This document shows, piece by piece, positions 27,532 through 35,443 of a stretch of DNA of 64,000 nucleotides; the first letter of the stretch is position 1, and each line of letters opens with the position of its first letter. The position numbers and the translations under genes were made by a program. The notes below the pieces were generated by a model. It was not told where the DNA came from and did no database searches. It saw only the letters and a list, made by a program, of their open reading frames with translations. The stretch comes from Hyphobacterium marinum (lineage in GTDB: Bacteria > Pseudomonadota > Alphaproteobacteria > Caulobacterales > Maricaulaceae), in NCBI RefSeq assembly GCF_036330325.1, contig NZ_JAZDRO010000002.1, forward strand, positions 124,001 through 188,000, given 5' to 3'.

Positions 27532-28428
27532 TTATTCCCTCACAACTTCGACCGTGACATGATCGACGCCGTGCGCCTCGGCCATGCGCGCCTTCAGGGC
27601 CGAGATGGCGGTGCAAGGATCGGTTCCGTCGGCAAGGACGAGATTGAGCGTCGCCACGCAGCGCTGTTCGGTGATCGACCAGACATGCATATGGCGCACG
27701 TCCGCCACGCCCGGCACGCTGGCCTGCAAATCCGCGCGAACGGCCTCACGATCAAAGCCGCTTGGCGTTGACTGCAAGAGTATGCGCCCCGAATCCCGGA
27801 TCAGGAACCAGGCGGCCCGCACCAGCAGGAGTGCGATCAGGATCGAGAGGATGGCGTCAATCGGCAGCCAGCCCGTGAAGACGATAACCAGCCCGGCGAT
27901 AATGGCGGCCAGCGAGCCGAGAATGTCTCCAGCGACGTGAAGCAGCGCCCCGCGCATGTTGAGGTTTTCCCGGTCACCGCCATGCAGCACGGCAAAGGCG
28001 ACGATGTTCGCCGCGAGGCCGACAAGGGCGACGACCGTCATCGGCAGTCCGTCGATGGTTTGCGGGCTGGCGGTGCGCTCGATGGCCTCGATCACGATCC
28101 ACAGTGTCAGGAGCGCGAGCGTCACGCCGTTGGCGAAAGCCGCAACGATCTGGAAGCGGTCGTGACCATAGGTGCGGGAGGCATCGGCCGGCTTGCGGGA
28201 CAGGCGAAAGGCCCACCATGCGAGCAGGAGCGCGGCACAATCGGCGAGCATGTGCGCCGCATCGGCGAGCAGGGCCAGCGAGCCGGTAACGATCCCGCCG
28301 ATAACTTCGGCGATCATCACCGTGCCGGTAATGACAGCGGCGATCAGCGCGCGGCGCTCATTCGAGGTACCGACACTATGACAGTGGGCGTGGCCCTCAC
28401 CGGGCGCGTGGGCATGATGGTGTGTCAT
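27532..28428 (-). CDS. CDF-family cation efflux protein
   Basis: A 298-aa transporter with a His-rich N-terminus (MTHHHAHAPGEGHAHCHS), six membrane helices and the CDF metal site SLALLADAAHMLADCAALLL (HxxxD: His59/Asp63 area). The cytoplasmic C-terminal domain contains DVRHMHVWSITEQRC. It likely exports Zn2+ or another divalent metal in exchange for protons (ZitB/CzcD-like). The metal is not proven by sequence. The region 28429-28518 upstream holds nothing recognisable except its promoter space. Confidence 0.92.
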   Translation of the reverse strand: MTHHHAHAPGEGHAHCHSVGTSNERRALIAAVITGTVMIAEVIGGIVTGSLALLADAAHMLADCAALLLAWWAFRLSRKPADASRTYGHDRFQIVAAFANGVTLALLTLWIVIEAIERTASPQTIDGLPMTVVALVGLAANIVAFAVLHGGDRENLNMRGALLHVAGDILGSLAAIIAGLVIVFTGWLPIDAILSILIALLLVRAAWFLIRDSGRILLQSTPSGFDREAVRADLQASVPGVADVRHMHVWSITEQRCVATLNLVLADGTDPCTAISALKARMAEAHGVDHVTVEVVRE

Positions 28429-28518
28429 TACCCGTATCGGAGCAGATTCCGGGCGGCTTGCAAGCCATTGGATAGCGTAGCGACGGAGACTATAGCGTCC
28501 GCACTGGCCGGGCCCGGC

Positions 28519-28932
28519 CTACATTCCGAAAAGGGCCCGCACATCCGCTGGCAGGCGTTTCGGGCGGCGGGTTTCAGTGTCGATATAGGTCCAGGTCGTG
28601 ACAACACTGGCTGACGGTTTGCCCGCCCCCGCCTTGCGGATATCGACATGACGCGGACAGCGCAGGCCTTTCACCGGCGCGACCCAGGTGCGCAATTCGA
28701 CATCATCGCCCAGCTTCAACTCGCGGTGATAGTCGATCTCGTGGCGCAGCACGACCCAGAGCCCGGCGGCGCGCATGTCCTCGGTTGCGACCGCGTCCCA
28801 ATGGCGGCCCGCCATGCGTGCCGCCCAGTCGAGATAAACGAGATTGTTCACATGGCCCATGAAATCGATATCAGCGTCCTGCACCGTCAGCCGGTGCAGG
28901 AAGGCCGTGTCGAAATCGCAGGCGAAGGCCAC
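28519..28932 (-). CDS. Acyl-CoA thioesterase, 4HBT hotdog family
   Basis: A 137-aa protein with the 4-hydroxybenzoyl-CoA thioesterase-like core (DADIDFMGHVNNLVYLDWA) including the catalytic-type Asp and the GHVNN turn. It probably hydrolyses an acyl-CoA. It begins 6 bp after the lpdA stop, so it is co-transcribed with lpdA. The substrate could be a branched acyl-CoA given the bkd genes nearby, but this is inference. Confidence 0.88.
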   Translation of the reverse strand: MAFACDFDTAFLHRLTVQDADIDFMGHVNNLVYLDWAARMAGRHWDAVATEDMRAAGLWVVLRHEIDYHRELKLGDDVELRTWVAPVKGLRCPRHVDIRKAGAGKPSASVVTTWTYIDTETRRPKRLPADVRALFGM

Positions 28933-28938
28933 CGGCCG

Positions 28939-30357
28939 TTACGCCGAGATGTGGATCGGGTGGCCGAGCGCGGCGAGCGCGGATTCGGCAAAGGCTTCTG
29001 TCAGTGTCGGGTGGACGTGAACCGTGCCGGCGATGTCTTCCAGGCGCGCACCCATCTCGATGGCGAGCGCGAATTCGCCGGAAAGCTCACTGACATGCTG
29101 ACCGACGGCATGGATACCGAGGATCACATGGTCGCTCTCACGCGCGGTGACACGCACGAAGCCGCCATCGGTCCCGGCCTCCATCGACAGGTAACGCCCC
29201 GATGCGGCAAGCGGGAATTTCCCGGTGATGACCGTCTCGCCCTTTTCCTTCGCCTCGTCAGGCGTCATGCCAACGCCGACGACTTCCGGCTCGGTAAAGC
29301 AGACCGCGGCGATGGCCACCGGGTCGAAGACCGTACGATGTCCCGCGATGATTTCAGCAACGCGTTCGCCCTGCGCCGTGGCGCGGTGGGCCAGCAGCGG
29401 TTCGCCGGTCAGGTCACCGATGGCGTAAACGCCCCGCATGCCGGTCTCGCAGCGCTCATTGACCTTGATGAACTTGCCGGTGAGCGGAATGCCCATCTTG
29501 TCGAGGCCCCAGCCTTCGGTCAGCGGCTTGCGGCCGACCGAGACGAGAACATTGTCGGCCTCGATGCGCTGCATATCGCCTTTCGCGTCCTCGAATTCGA
29601 GGAATGCCGTGCCGTTTTCTTCGGTGACGCCCTTGGCCTTGCAGCCGAGATGGACGTCGACCTTGTGCTCCTTCAGCCAGCGCGTGATCGGGCGGGTGAT
29701 TTCCTTGTCGTAGAGCGGCAGGATGCGGTCCAGCGCCTCGACGAAGGTGACTTCAGAACCCAACTTGCGGTAGGCGATACCGAGTTCCAGCCCGATATAG
29801 CCGGCTCCGACGACGACCAGCTTTTTCGGCAGTTCGGGCAGGTCGAGCGCGCCGGTCGAGCCGATCACCTTGCCGCCGAACGGCAGGAAGGGCAGTTCGA
29901 CTTCCACTGAGCCTGTCGCCAGCACGACGTTCTCTGCCGTGATACGGACCGGTTCACCGTCGACGGTCTCGACGACGCAGGTCTTGGCATCCTCGAATTT
30001 CGCCCAGCCATTGATCGCTTCGACCTTGGCGGCTTTGAGGAGTTGCGCCACCCCGCCGGTCAGTTTGGAAACGATGGAGTCCTTCCAGGCGACCAGTCCT
30101 GCCATGTCGAGTTTCGGCGCTTCGGTGATGGAAATGCCGAGCTTGCCCTCGCCGGTATGGCGGGTCATTTCCTCGAATTTCGTCGCGGCGTGGATGAAGG
30201 CCTTCGAGGGGATGCAGCCACGATTGAGGCAGGTGCCGCCCAGACCGTGGCGGTCGACGATGACCGTATCCAGCCCGAGCTGTCCGGCCCGGATCGCGGC
30301 GGGATAACCGCCCGGACCGCCACCGACGACGAGGACTTTGCAGCTGCGTTCTTTCAT
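28939..30357 (-). CDS. lpdA: Dihydrolipoyl dehydrogenase
   Basis: E3 subunit (472 aa) of 2-oxoacid dehydrogenase complexes: reoxidises dihydrolipoamide with NAD+. FAD loop KVLVVGGGPGGYPAA, redox disulfide in GGTCLNRGCIPSKA (Cys42/Cys47 area), NAD loop VVGAGYIGLELG and the C-terminal base HVHPTLTEAFAES are all present. ATG at 30357 (MKERSCK) is chosen as the family start. On the same strand as bkdA1-A2-B and would be its natural downstream partner, but 2.7 kb of other genes lies between. Confidence 0.95.
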   Translation of the reverse strand: MKERSCKVLVVGGGPGGYPAAIRAGQLGLDTVIVDRHGLGGTCLNRGCIPSKAFIHAATKFEEMTRHTGEGKLGISITEAPKLDMAGLVAWKDSIVSKLTGGVAQLLKAAKVEAINGWAKFEDAKTCVVETVDGEPVRITAENVVLATGSVEVELPFLPFGGKVIGSTGALDLPELPKKLVVVGAGYIGLELGIAYRKLGSEVTFVEALDRILPLYDKEITRPITRWLKEHKVDVHLGCKAKGVTEENGTAFLEFEDAKGDMQRIEADNVLVSVGRKPLTEGWGLDKMGIPLTGKFIKVNERCETGMRGVYAIGDLTGEPLLAHRATAQGERVAEIIAGHRTVFDPVAIAAVCFTEPEVVGVGMTPDEAKEKGETVITGKFPLAASGRYLSMEAGTDGGFVRVTARESDHVILGIHAVGQHVSELSGEFALAIEMGARLEDIAGTVHVHPTLTEAFAESALAALGHPIHISA

Positions 30358-30376
30358 GGGGGACAGGCTCCGGCTC

Positions 30377-30390
30377 GAATTGCGCAATTC
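30377..30390. promoter_or_regulatory. Perfect 14-bp palindrome upstream of lpdA
   Basis: GAATTGCGCAATTC is fully self-complementary and lies 19 bp before the lpdA start, a good position for an operator. AT-rich ends around a GC core fit several regulator types; I cannot name one. Confidence 0.4.
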
Positions 30391-30467
30391 AGACGGGCCG
30401 GTTTAGACGCTGCGCGGGCAAAGAAAAAGGGGCCGTGCCTGCATGGCCGCCTTGCAAGGGGATGACG

Positions 30468-30680
30468 CTAGCTGCCGTCGCTGCCGCTTTCGACATTCAC
30501 ATTCGTGGTGTCGCTGGACTTCTTGCGGCTGAGACCCGCACCGCTGGCGATGGCGATCCCGGCGATGACCAGGATGGCCACACCGATCCAGATCGGCGGC
30601 ACGCTCAAGGCATAGAGGCCGTATCCGACACCGATGACGGCGAGAATGGTCCCGACGATATAGATCCAGAATGCGCGCAT
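30468..30680 (-). CDS. Small two-helix membrane protein
   Basis: A 70-aa protein with two hydrophobic segments (about 5-25 and 29-46) joined by a short SVPPIW turn and a hydrophilic tail (SRKKSSDTTNVNVESGSDGS). ATG at 30680 is chosen over an upstream open frame because the first helix starts there. No family recognised. It lies between lpdA and the broken secreted-protein gene. Confidence 0.65.
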   Translation of the reverse strand: MRAFWIYIVGTILAVIGVGYGLYALSVPPIWIGVAILVIAGIAIASGAGLSRKKSSDTTNVNVESGSDGS

Positions 30681-30750
30681 GGCTTTGGCCTCTCGTGTGA
30701 CGTCCAAGTGGAGGCAGAACGCGTCTTGCGCGCGCAGGGTTCCGACCCGG

Positions 30751-31350
30751 TCAGTCAGCCGGGCACTCCGCAGGCGTGGCATAGAGCATCACGGCATTGA
30801 CCCACTCGCCGGTGTCGGCGTCACGGGACTGGCTGATGCGGGCCCATTCGCCATCCTCATAGGTCTCGAACCAGACATTGCGTTGGTCGGCTTCGGGGTA
30901 GACCTGCCAGAGATGCAGGCGGCCATCGTCGAGCACCTGCTGGCGCAGATCACGGACCTCGTTATTGGTCGTGTAGTGCCAGGCGGTCTTCCAGATGCCC
31001 TCTTCGGCATCCCAGGCGCGGATATTGATGCCGGCTCCGGCCTACGGGCGGTAGCCGAAACCGGGGTCGAACCACTCGTCGATAATGGTCCGCCCGGAAA
31101 GGCCATAGCGGCCGTTCCAGCGGGCGGTGAAGGGCTGGGGCTCGCCCCAGTCGCCGGCCGCGGCGTCCCAGTTGCGGAACTGGACGACATAATCACCGAT
31201 GAGGAAAGCGAACTGGGAGAATTCTTCCGGCATGCCGTCGGCCGGCGCGCCATAGTCTCCGCACATGACCGTGCCCGGCCCGGTGACTTGTGCGACGGCG
31301 GGCGCGGCGATGGTCGCCGCGAGCAGCGCGGCGGTGATCGGATACTTCAT
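30751..31350 (-). pseudogene. Secreted-protein gene interrupted by an in-frame amber codon
   Basis: ATG at 31350 begins a signal peptide (MKYPITAALLAATIAAPAVA) and a protein that reads GDYGAPADGMPEEFSQFAFL and FDPGFGYRP, then TAG at 31042-31044. The same frame continues without another stop for 97 codons (AGAGINIRAWDAEEGIW..., NNEVRDLRQQV, GEWVNAVMLYATPAEC) to TGA at 30751. The pattern resembles an exported DUF1579/lipocalin-like protein of about 199 aa, so the two halves look like one gene cut by one nonsense change. A sequencing error or a real new short product cannot be excluded. Confidence 0.7.
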
Positions 31351-31429
31351 GGTGGCTCTCCCCTCAGATTGGGAACAGCCTCGCACGGTCCGCACTCACC
31401 TGCCGGTCACAAGGGTGTGAGGGATAAAG

Positions 31430-31466
31430 CCCTCTCCCTTCAGGGAGAGGGTTGGGTGAGGAGGGA
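31430..31466. repeat. Partial CTCTCCCTT family repeat at the edge of the AT-rich segment
   Basis: CCCTCTCCCTTCAGGGAGAGGG is the palindrome found at one end of the 6233-6356 type element, here without the matching other end. G+C drops sharply just after it (about 31468). Confidence 0.6.
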
Positions 31467-31550
31467 ATTGAAGTAGATTACCTTTGATTAGTATTCACTG
31501 CTGGTTTAGATAGTGCTTACCCCAATGCGGTCATAATTTTGGAAGCCAAG

Positions 31551-33095
31551 ATGCTAGCGACAATTGCTACCGCTTTAACATTAGCAGGCGTATTAGATCT
31601 GGTTTCACGAAGACCGATGAAAATAAAATTAGCCGCAACAGTGCGGCGTGCTGCTAGAAAAAACTTTGACGCGACCAAGTTCATCGCGAACATTTTTTCT
31701 TGGATTTTTGGAAATCATTATTTTTCAAAACGTTCATTTCTCGTATCATTTTTAATTTCTATATCTTCTGTAATTTTTATGGCTCTCTTTGTGCTTGTAG
31801 TAAACCAAGACACTTTCTATAGCACATTGGATTCTATAATTGTTCTATCGCAAGACACACAAGGAATTATATTTATTTTTATAATTGTCGTTTTTAATCT
31901 TCTTTTTGATTTTTTTTCATATTCTCAAACTCGAGCGTTGATTAATATCGCCACAACCAAGAATGCCGACGGAATTAGATTCTTGTTTTTTCCAGTTGAT
32001 GCTGTCGCTTCGTTGCTTTTGTTTGTTATTGGTTACTCATTGTCGAAGTTTTTTATTATATCGCTGTTTATAGCTAGCGTAGATCAGCCTACCTTTTCTG
32101 ATCCAATGCGATTTTCTCCAAATTTGGTTCGGGCTGCCTTGCCTGAATTTGATGAGCAGTACAATGAGATGTATATTCCTGCCGATCCCGAAACGGCATT
32201 TGAGATGTCTGCTTTATCAGACTATGATGTATATTTTCGTTCTTCATTATCATATTCAGACCAAAATGAGGTCATTGAAAGCATTAGACAGGGCCTTATA
32301 GATAACCGCCGCGATTCTAGCGGATCTTTACTCGTAGATTTAGAAGTTAATATTACCCATGATTGCATTCCCGATTCCGAAGTGCGCAATCCTTCTTCGT
32401 TAAATTCCCTAGATACAATTGCAAACAGCACTTTCGTTGCCTCGTCAGCCTATCGGTATGTAGATTTTATACAAGATCATACAAATTTGCTTTCCGAAAA
32501 TATGTATCGGCTATTAGAAACACGCATGCTCGAGTATATTTCAAGTTTACCTCAAAGTGAGTGCCTAATACCTAGGCTGAACGTTGACAGGGTTTATTTT
32601 GCAGATTCTGTTTTAGAAAACGCGGGACCATTTAATGTATTTTATACAAATGTGATTGACACTGGGTCTTCTTTATTAACTCAAATGTCAGTGCTTTTTG
32701 TAGGTTATATCGAAGATGATATAACAGAAAATTTAAATAATTTTGCGTATCGCGCTTTTTATACTGCACATATGTTTGATGCTGATCCAAGTATTGGTCG
32801 TATAGTGGCCGGTTTAGATAATGCTCGATATGATTGGGGGAGATCCACACCTGCACCTTTCTCTACTCTTGCCGCGAGCGCATTCACGCCTACTATCGCA
32901 TACTTCCTAGCTTTGATTATTATTCAAATTGCTAGATTTAGCGACTTAATTGGAACGAATGCATCAGCCATGCTAAGAAAGGTACAGCTCAGAACCCTGC
33001 CCTTCACAATCATTACTCTTACAATTGCACTTATATACATCTCGCTTCAGTTAGCTGGCTGGTTTGCCTCGGCAATTTGGTCGATGTTTTTTTAA
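31551..33095 (+). CDS. AT-rich membrane protein of unknown family, probably acquired
   Basis: A 514-aa protein. Base use is unlike the rest: one 60-bp stretch (31861-31920) has 9 G/C. Predicted helices lie at about 63-84, 105-122, 150-176, 439-462 and 484-505, with positive N-terminal residues (SRRPMKIK, RRAARKN) on the inside. The loop of about 260 residues between helices 3 and 4 is acidic, has two Cys (about 272 and 338) and should face the periplasm. No family is recognisable. ATG at 31551 is chosen because GGAAG sits 5 nt upstream; a TTG at 31539 overlaps it. It ends in a TTAA shared with the bkdB stop and reads against the bkd operon. Confidence 0.75.
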   Translation: MLATIATALTLAGVLDLVSRRPMKIKLAATVRRAARKNFDATKFIANIFSWIFGNHYFSKRSFLVSFLISISSVIFMALFVLVVNQDTFYSTLDSIIVLSQDTQGIIFIFIIVVFNLLFDFFSYSQTRALINIATTKNADGIRFLFFPVDAVASLLLFVIGYSLSKFFIISLFIASVDQPTFSDPMRFSPNLVRAALPEFDEQYNEMYIPADPETAFEMSALSDYDVYFRSSLSYSDQNEVIESIRQGLIDNRRDSSGSLLVDLEVNITHDCIPDSEVRNPSSLNSLDTIANSTFVASSAYRYVDFIQDHTNLLSENMYRLLETRMLEYISSLPQSECLIPRLNVDRVYFADSVLENAGPFNVFYTNVIDTGSSLLTQMSVLFVGYIEDDITENLNNFAYRAFYTAHMFDADPSIGRIVAGLDNARYDWGRSTPAPFSTLAASAFTPTIAYFLALIIIQIARFSDLIGTNASAMLRKVQLRTLPFTIITLTIALIYISLQLAGWFASAIWSMFF

Positions 33096-34423
33096 TACAT
33101 AAACAATGTCGCCGGGTTTTCCAGATAGCCCTTCACCCGCTGGATCAGCAGGGCGGCGTCATAGCCGTCGACGATGCGGTGGTCGAAGCTGGAGGAGAGG
33201 TTCATCACCTTCTTCGGCACCACGCGGCCGCCACCATCAAAGCGCGGCACTTCCATCATCTTGTTGACGCCGATGATGGCGGTTTCCGGCTGATTGATGA
33301 CCGGAGTGGTCACCAGGCCGCCAATCGCGCCCAGCGAGGTGATGGTGATGGTCGAACCGGAGAGCTCGTCCTTGGTTGCCTTGCCATCACGCGCTGCCTT
33401 GGCGAGACGGCCCAACTCGGCGGCGATTTCCCACACATCCAGTGCTTCCGCGTGGCGGATGACCGGCACCATCAGGCCGTTGGGCGTGGCCGCGGCGATA
33501 CCGAGATGGACACCTTCATAGGTCTTCAGGACGCCGGCCTCGCCATCGTAATGGGCATTGGCCTGCGGCGTTTCGGGCAGCGCTTTCACTAGCGCAGCGG
33601 CGAGGAAGGGAATGAAGGTCAGCTTGGGCTGGTCGTCGCGCTTGGTCGCATTGAGGTGCGCGCGCAGATCTTCCAGCGCGGTGACGTCGATTTCCTCGAC
33701 ATAGGCGATGTGTGGAATGTCGCGCTTCGCCTTCTGCATGTTCTCCGCGATCTTGCGGCGCAGGCCGATGATTTTCTTTTCCTCCACGCCGGTCTTCGGC
33801 GCACGGAACGGGCCGGAGGTGGAACCGGCGCGGGCCGCGAGACGGCCGCCCGAGGCGATGAAATCATCAAGGTCCTGATGGGTCACCCGGCCCGCCGGAC
33901 CGGAGCCCGGCACGGCGGAAAGATCGACATCGTTCTCACGCGCGCGTTGGCGCACGGCCGGGCTGGCGAGCGGTTTGCCGCCTGAGGGCACGGGGGCCAG
34001 AGCCACTGGCCTAGCCGCCGGAGTCGGCCCAGGAGCGGGCTTCTCTTCCGCCTTCGGCTCAGGCTTGGGCTCTTCCTTCGCCTCTTCCTTGGGCGCTTCG
34101 GCAGGCGCAGCTTCGGCTGGAGATTCTTCCGCCTTCGGCTCGGCTTCTTTTTCGTCCGGATCGCCGGACGGTGCATCTGCACCCGAGGTGTCGATGAAGA
34201 GAATTTCGGTGCCGACCGCGATCACGTCGCCCGGCTCGCCGACCGTCTTGGTGACGACGCCATTGACGGCGCAGGGAACTTCCACGGTCGCCTTGTCGGT
34301 CATCACGTCGAGCACGGGCTGGTCCTCGACCACCGTGTCGCCGGCTTTCACGCGCCATTCGACGATCTCAGCCTCGACCACGCCTTCGCCGACGTCGGGG
34401 AGCTTGTAGCGGTACTCGGACAT
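33092..34423 (-). CDS. bkdB: E2 subunit of branched-chain 2-oxoacid dehydrogenase (dihydrolipoyl transacylase)
   Basis: A 443-aa E2. Lipoyl domain with DVMTDKATVEVP (lipoyl Lys about 43), a low-complexity Glu/Ala/Pro hinge (about 88-150), an E1/E3-binding domain (ASPAVRQRARENDVDLSAV) and the catalytic domain ending HRIVDGYDAALLI with the active His. The two-subunit E1 beside it and the sequence style place it with the Bkd complexes rather than pyruvate dehydrogenase. ATG at 34423 overlaps the bkdA2 stop by one base. Its last residues, PATLFMY, are a normal family end, so the adjoining AT-rich segment did not truncate it. Confidence 0.9.
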   Translation of the reverse strand: MSEYRYKLPDVGEGVVEAEIVEWRVKAGDTVVEDQPVLDVMTDKATVEVPCAVNGVVTKTVGEPGDVIAVGTEILFIDTSGADAPSGDPDEKEAEPKAEESPAEAAPAEAPKEEAKEEPKPEPKAEEKPAPGPTPAARPVALAPVPSGGKPLASPAVRQRARENDVDLSAVPGSGPAGRVTHQDLDDFIASGGRLAARAGSTSGPFRAPKTGVEEKKIIGLRRKIAENMQKAKRDIPHIAYVEEIDVTALEDLRAHLNATKRDDQPKLTFIPFLAAALVKALPETPQANAHYDGEAGVLKTYEGVHLGIAAATPNGLMVPVIRHAEALDVWEIAAELGRLAKAARDGKATKDELSGSTITITSLGAIGGLVTTPVINQPETAIIGVNKMMEVPRFDGGGRVVPKKVMNLSSSFDHRIVDGYDAALLIQRVKGYLENPATLFMY

Positions 34424-35439
34424 CAGGCGGTCTCCGTGACTTTTTTCAACGCATTGATAAAGCGCTGCTGGCCGGGGAAGTAGGCCCATTCATGGGCGTG
34501 CGGATAGGGCGTGTCCCAACCGGTGACGCGCTCGATCGGCGCTTCGAGCGCATAGAAGCAGTCTTCCTGCAATTGCGCGCTCAGCTCGGCGGCAAAGCCC
34601 GACGTGCGCGGGGCTTCCTGACCGATCACGCAGCGCCCGGTCTTGTTCACCGAGGCAGCGAGCGTGTCGATATCGTAAGGCGTGAGGGTTTTCAGATCGA
34701 TCACCTCAGCGTCGATACCGGACTTCTCCGCCGCGGCCAGCGCGACATGGACCTGGGTGCCGTAGGTGATGACGGTCACCGCCTCGCCTTCGCGGACCAC
34801 TTCCGCCTTGCCGAGCGGCACGGTGTAATGGCCTTCGGGAACCTCGCCCTTGGGGTGGTTGGCCCAGGACGACAGCGCGCCATCGGCCTGGCCGTCGAAC
34901 GGGCCGTTATAGATCCGCTTCGGCTCGAAGAAGATGACCGGGTCGTCGCTCTCGATGGAGGCGAGCAGCAGGCCCTTGGCGTCATAAGGGTTGGACGGGA
35001 TCACCACCTTGATGCCGGGAATGTGCGTAAAGAAAGCTTCCGGGCTCATCGAGTGGGTCTGGCCGCCCCGGATGCCGCCGCCCCAGGGTGAACGCATCAC
35101 GATGGGCTGGGTGAATTGCCCCGCCGAACGGTAGCGGATACGCGCCATTTCGGAGATGATCTGGTCGAAGGCTGGGAAGATGTAGTCGGCGAACTGGATT
35201 TCCGCGACAGGACGAAGCCCCTTGGCCGCCATGCCGATCGCCATCGCGGCGATCGCGCCTTCATTGATCGGCGTGTCGAACACGCGGTCGAGGCCGTATT
35301 TTTCCTGCAGCTTGGCGGTGACGCGGAAGACGCCGCCGAAATAACCGGCATCCTCGCCAAAGCAGACGACATTCGGGTCTTTTTCAAGGGCGATGTCGAG
35401 CGCGGAATTGAGCGCCTGGATCATGTTCATCTTGGCCAT
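34423..35439 (-). CDS. bkdA2: E1 beta subunit of branched-chain 2-oxoacid dehydrogenase
   Basis: A 338-aa thiamine-diphosphate enzyme beta subunit. Seen: CFGEDAGYFGGVFRVT, DTPINEGAIAAMAIGMAAKG (pyrimidine-side Glu), RSPWGGGIRGGQTHS and GQEAPRTSGFAAEL. With E1 alpha it decarboxylates 2-oxoacids of valine, leucine and isoleucine. ATG at 35439 is the family start, 4 bp after the E1 alpha stop. Confidence 0.93.
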   Translation of the reverse strand: MAKMNMIQALNSALDIALEKDPNVVCFGEDAGYFGGVFRVTAKLQEKYGLDRVFDTPINEGAIAAMAIGMAAKGLRPVAEIQFADYIFPAFDQIISEMARIRYRSAGQFTQPIVMRSPWGGGIRGGQTHSMSPEAFFTHIPGIKVVIPSNPYDAKGLLLASIESDDPVIFFEPKRIYNGPFDGQADGALSSWANHPKGEVPEGHYTVPLGKAEVVREGEAVTVITYGTQVHVALAAAEKSGIDAEVIDLKTLTPYDIDTLAASVNKTGRCVIGQEAPRTSGFAAELSAQLQEDCFYALEAPIERVTGWDTPYPHAHEWAYFPGQQRFINALKKVTETA

Positions 35440-35443
35440 GGTC

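Noticed and set aside
32632..32856. A 74-codon minus-strand frame inside the AT-rich gene
   Set aside because: Its residues (Gln, Tyr, His, Leu runs) are a by-product of the complementary AT-rich codons; no start signal or family.
31468..33095. Insertion sequence or prophage
   Set aside because: No transposase, integrase, terminal inverted repeat or target-site duplication is visible; only one membrane-protein gene is present.
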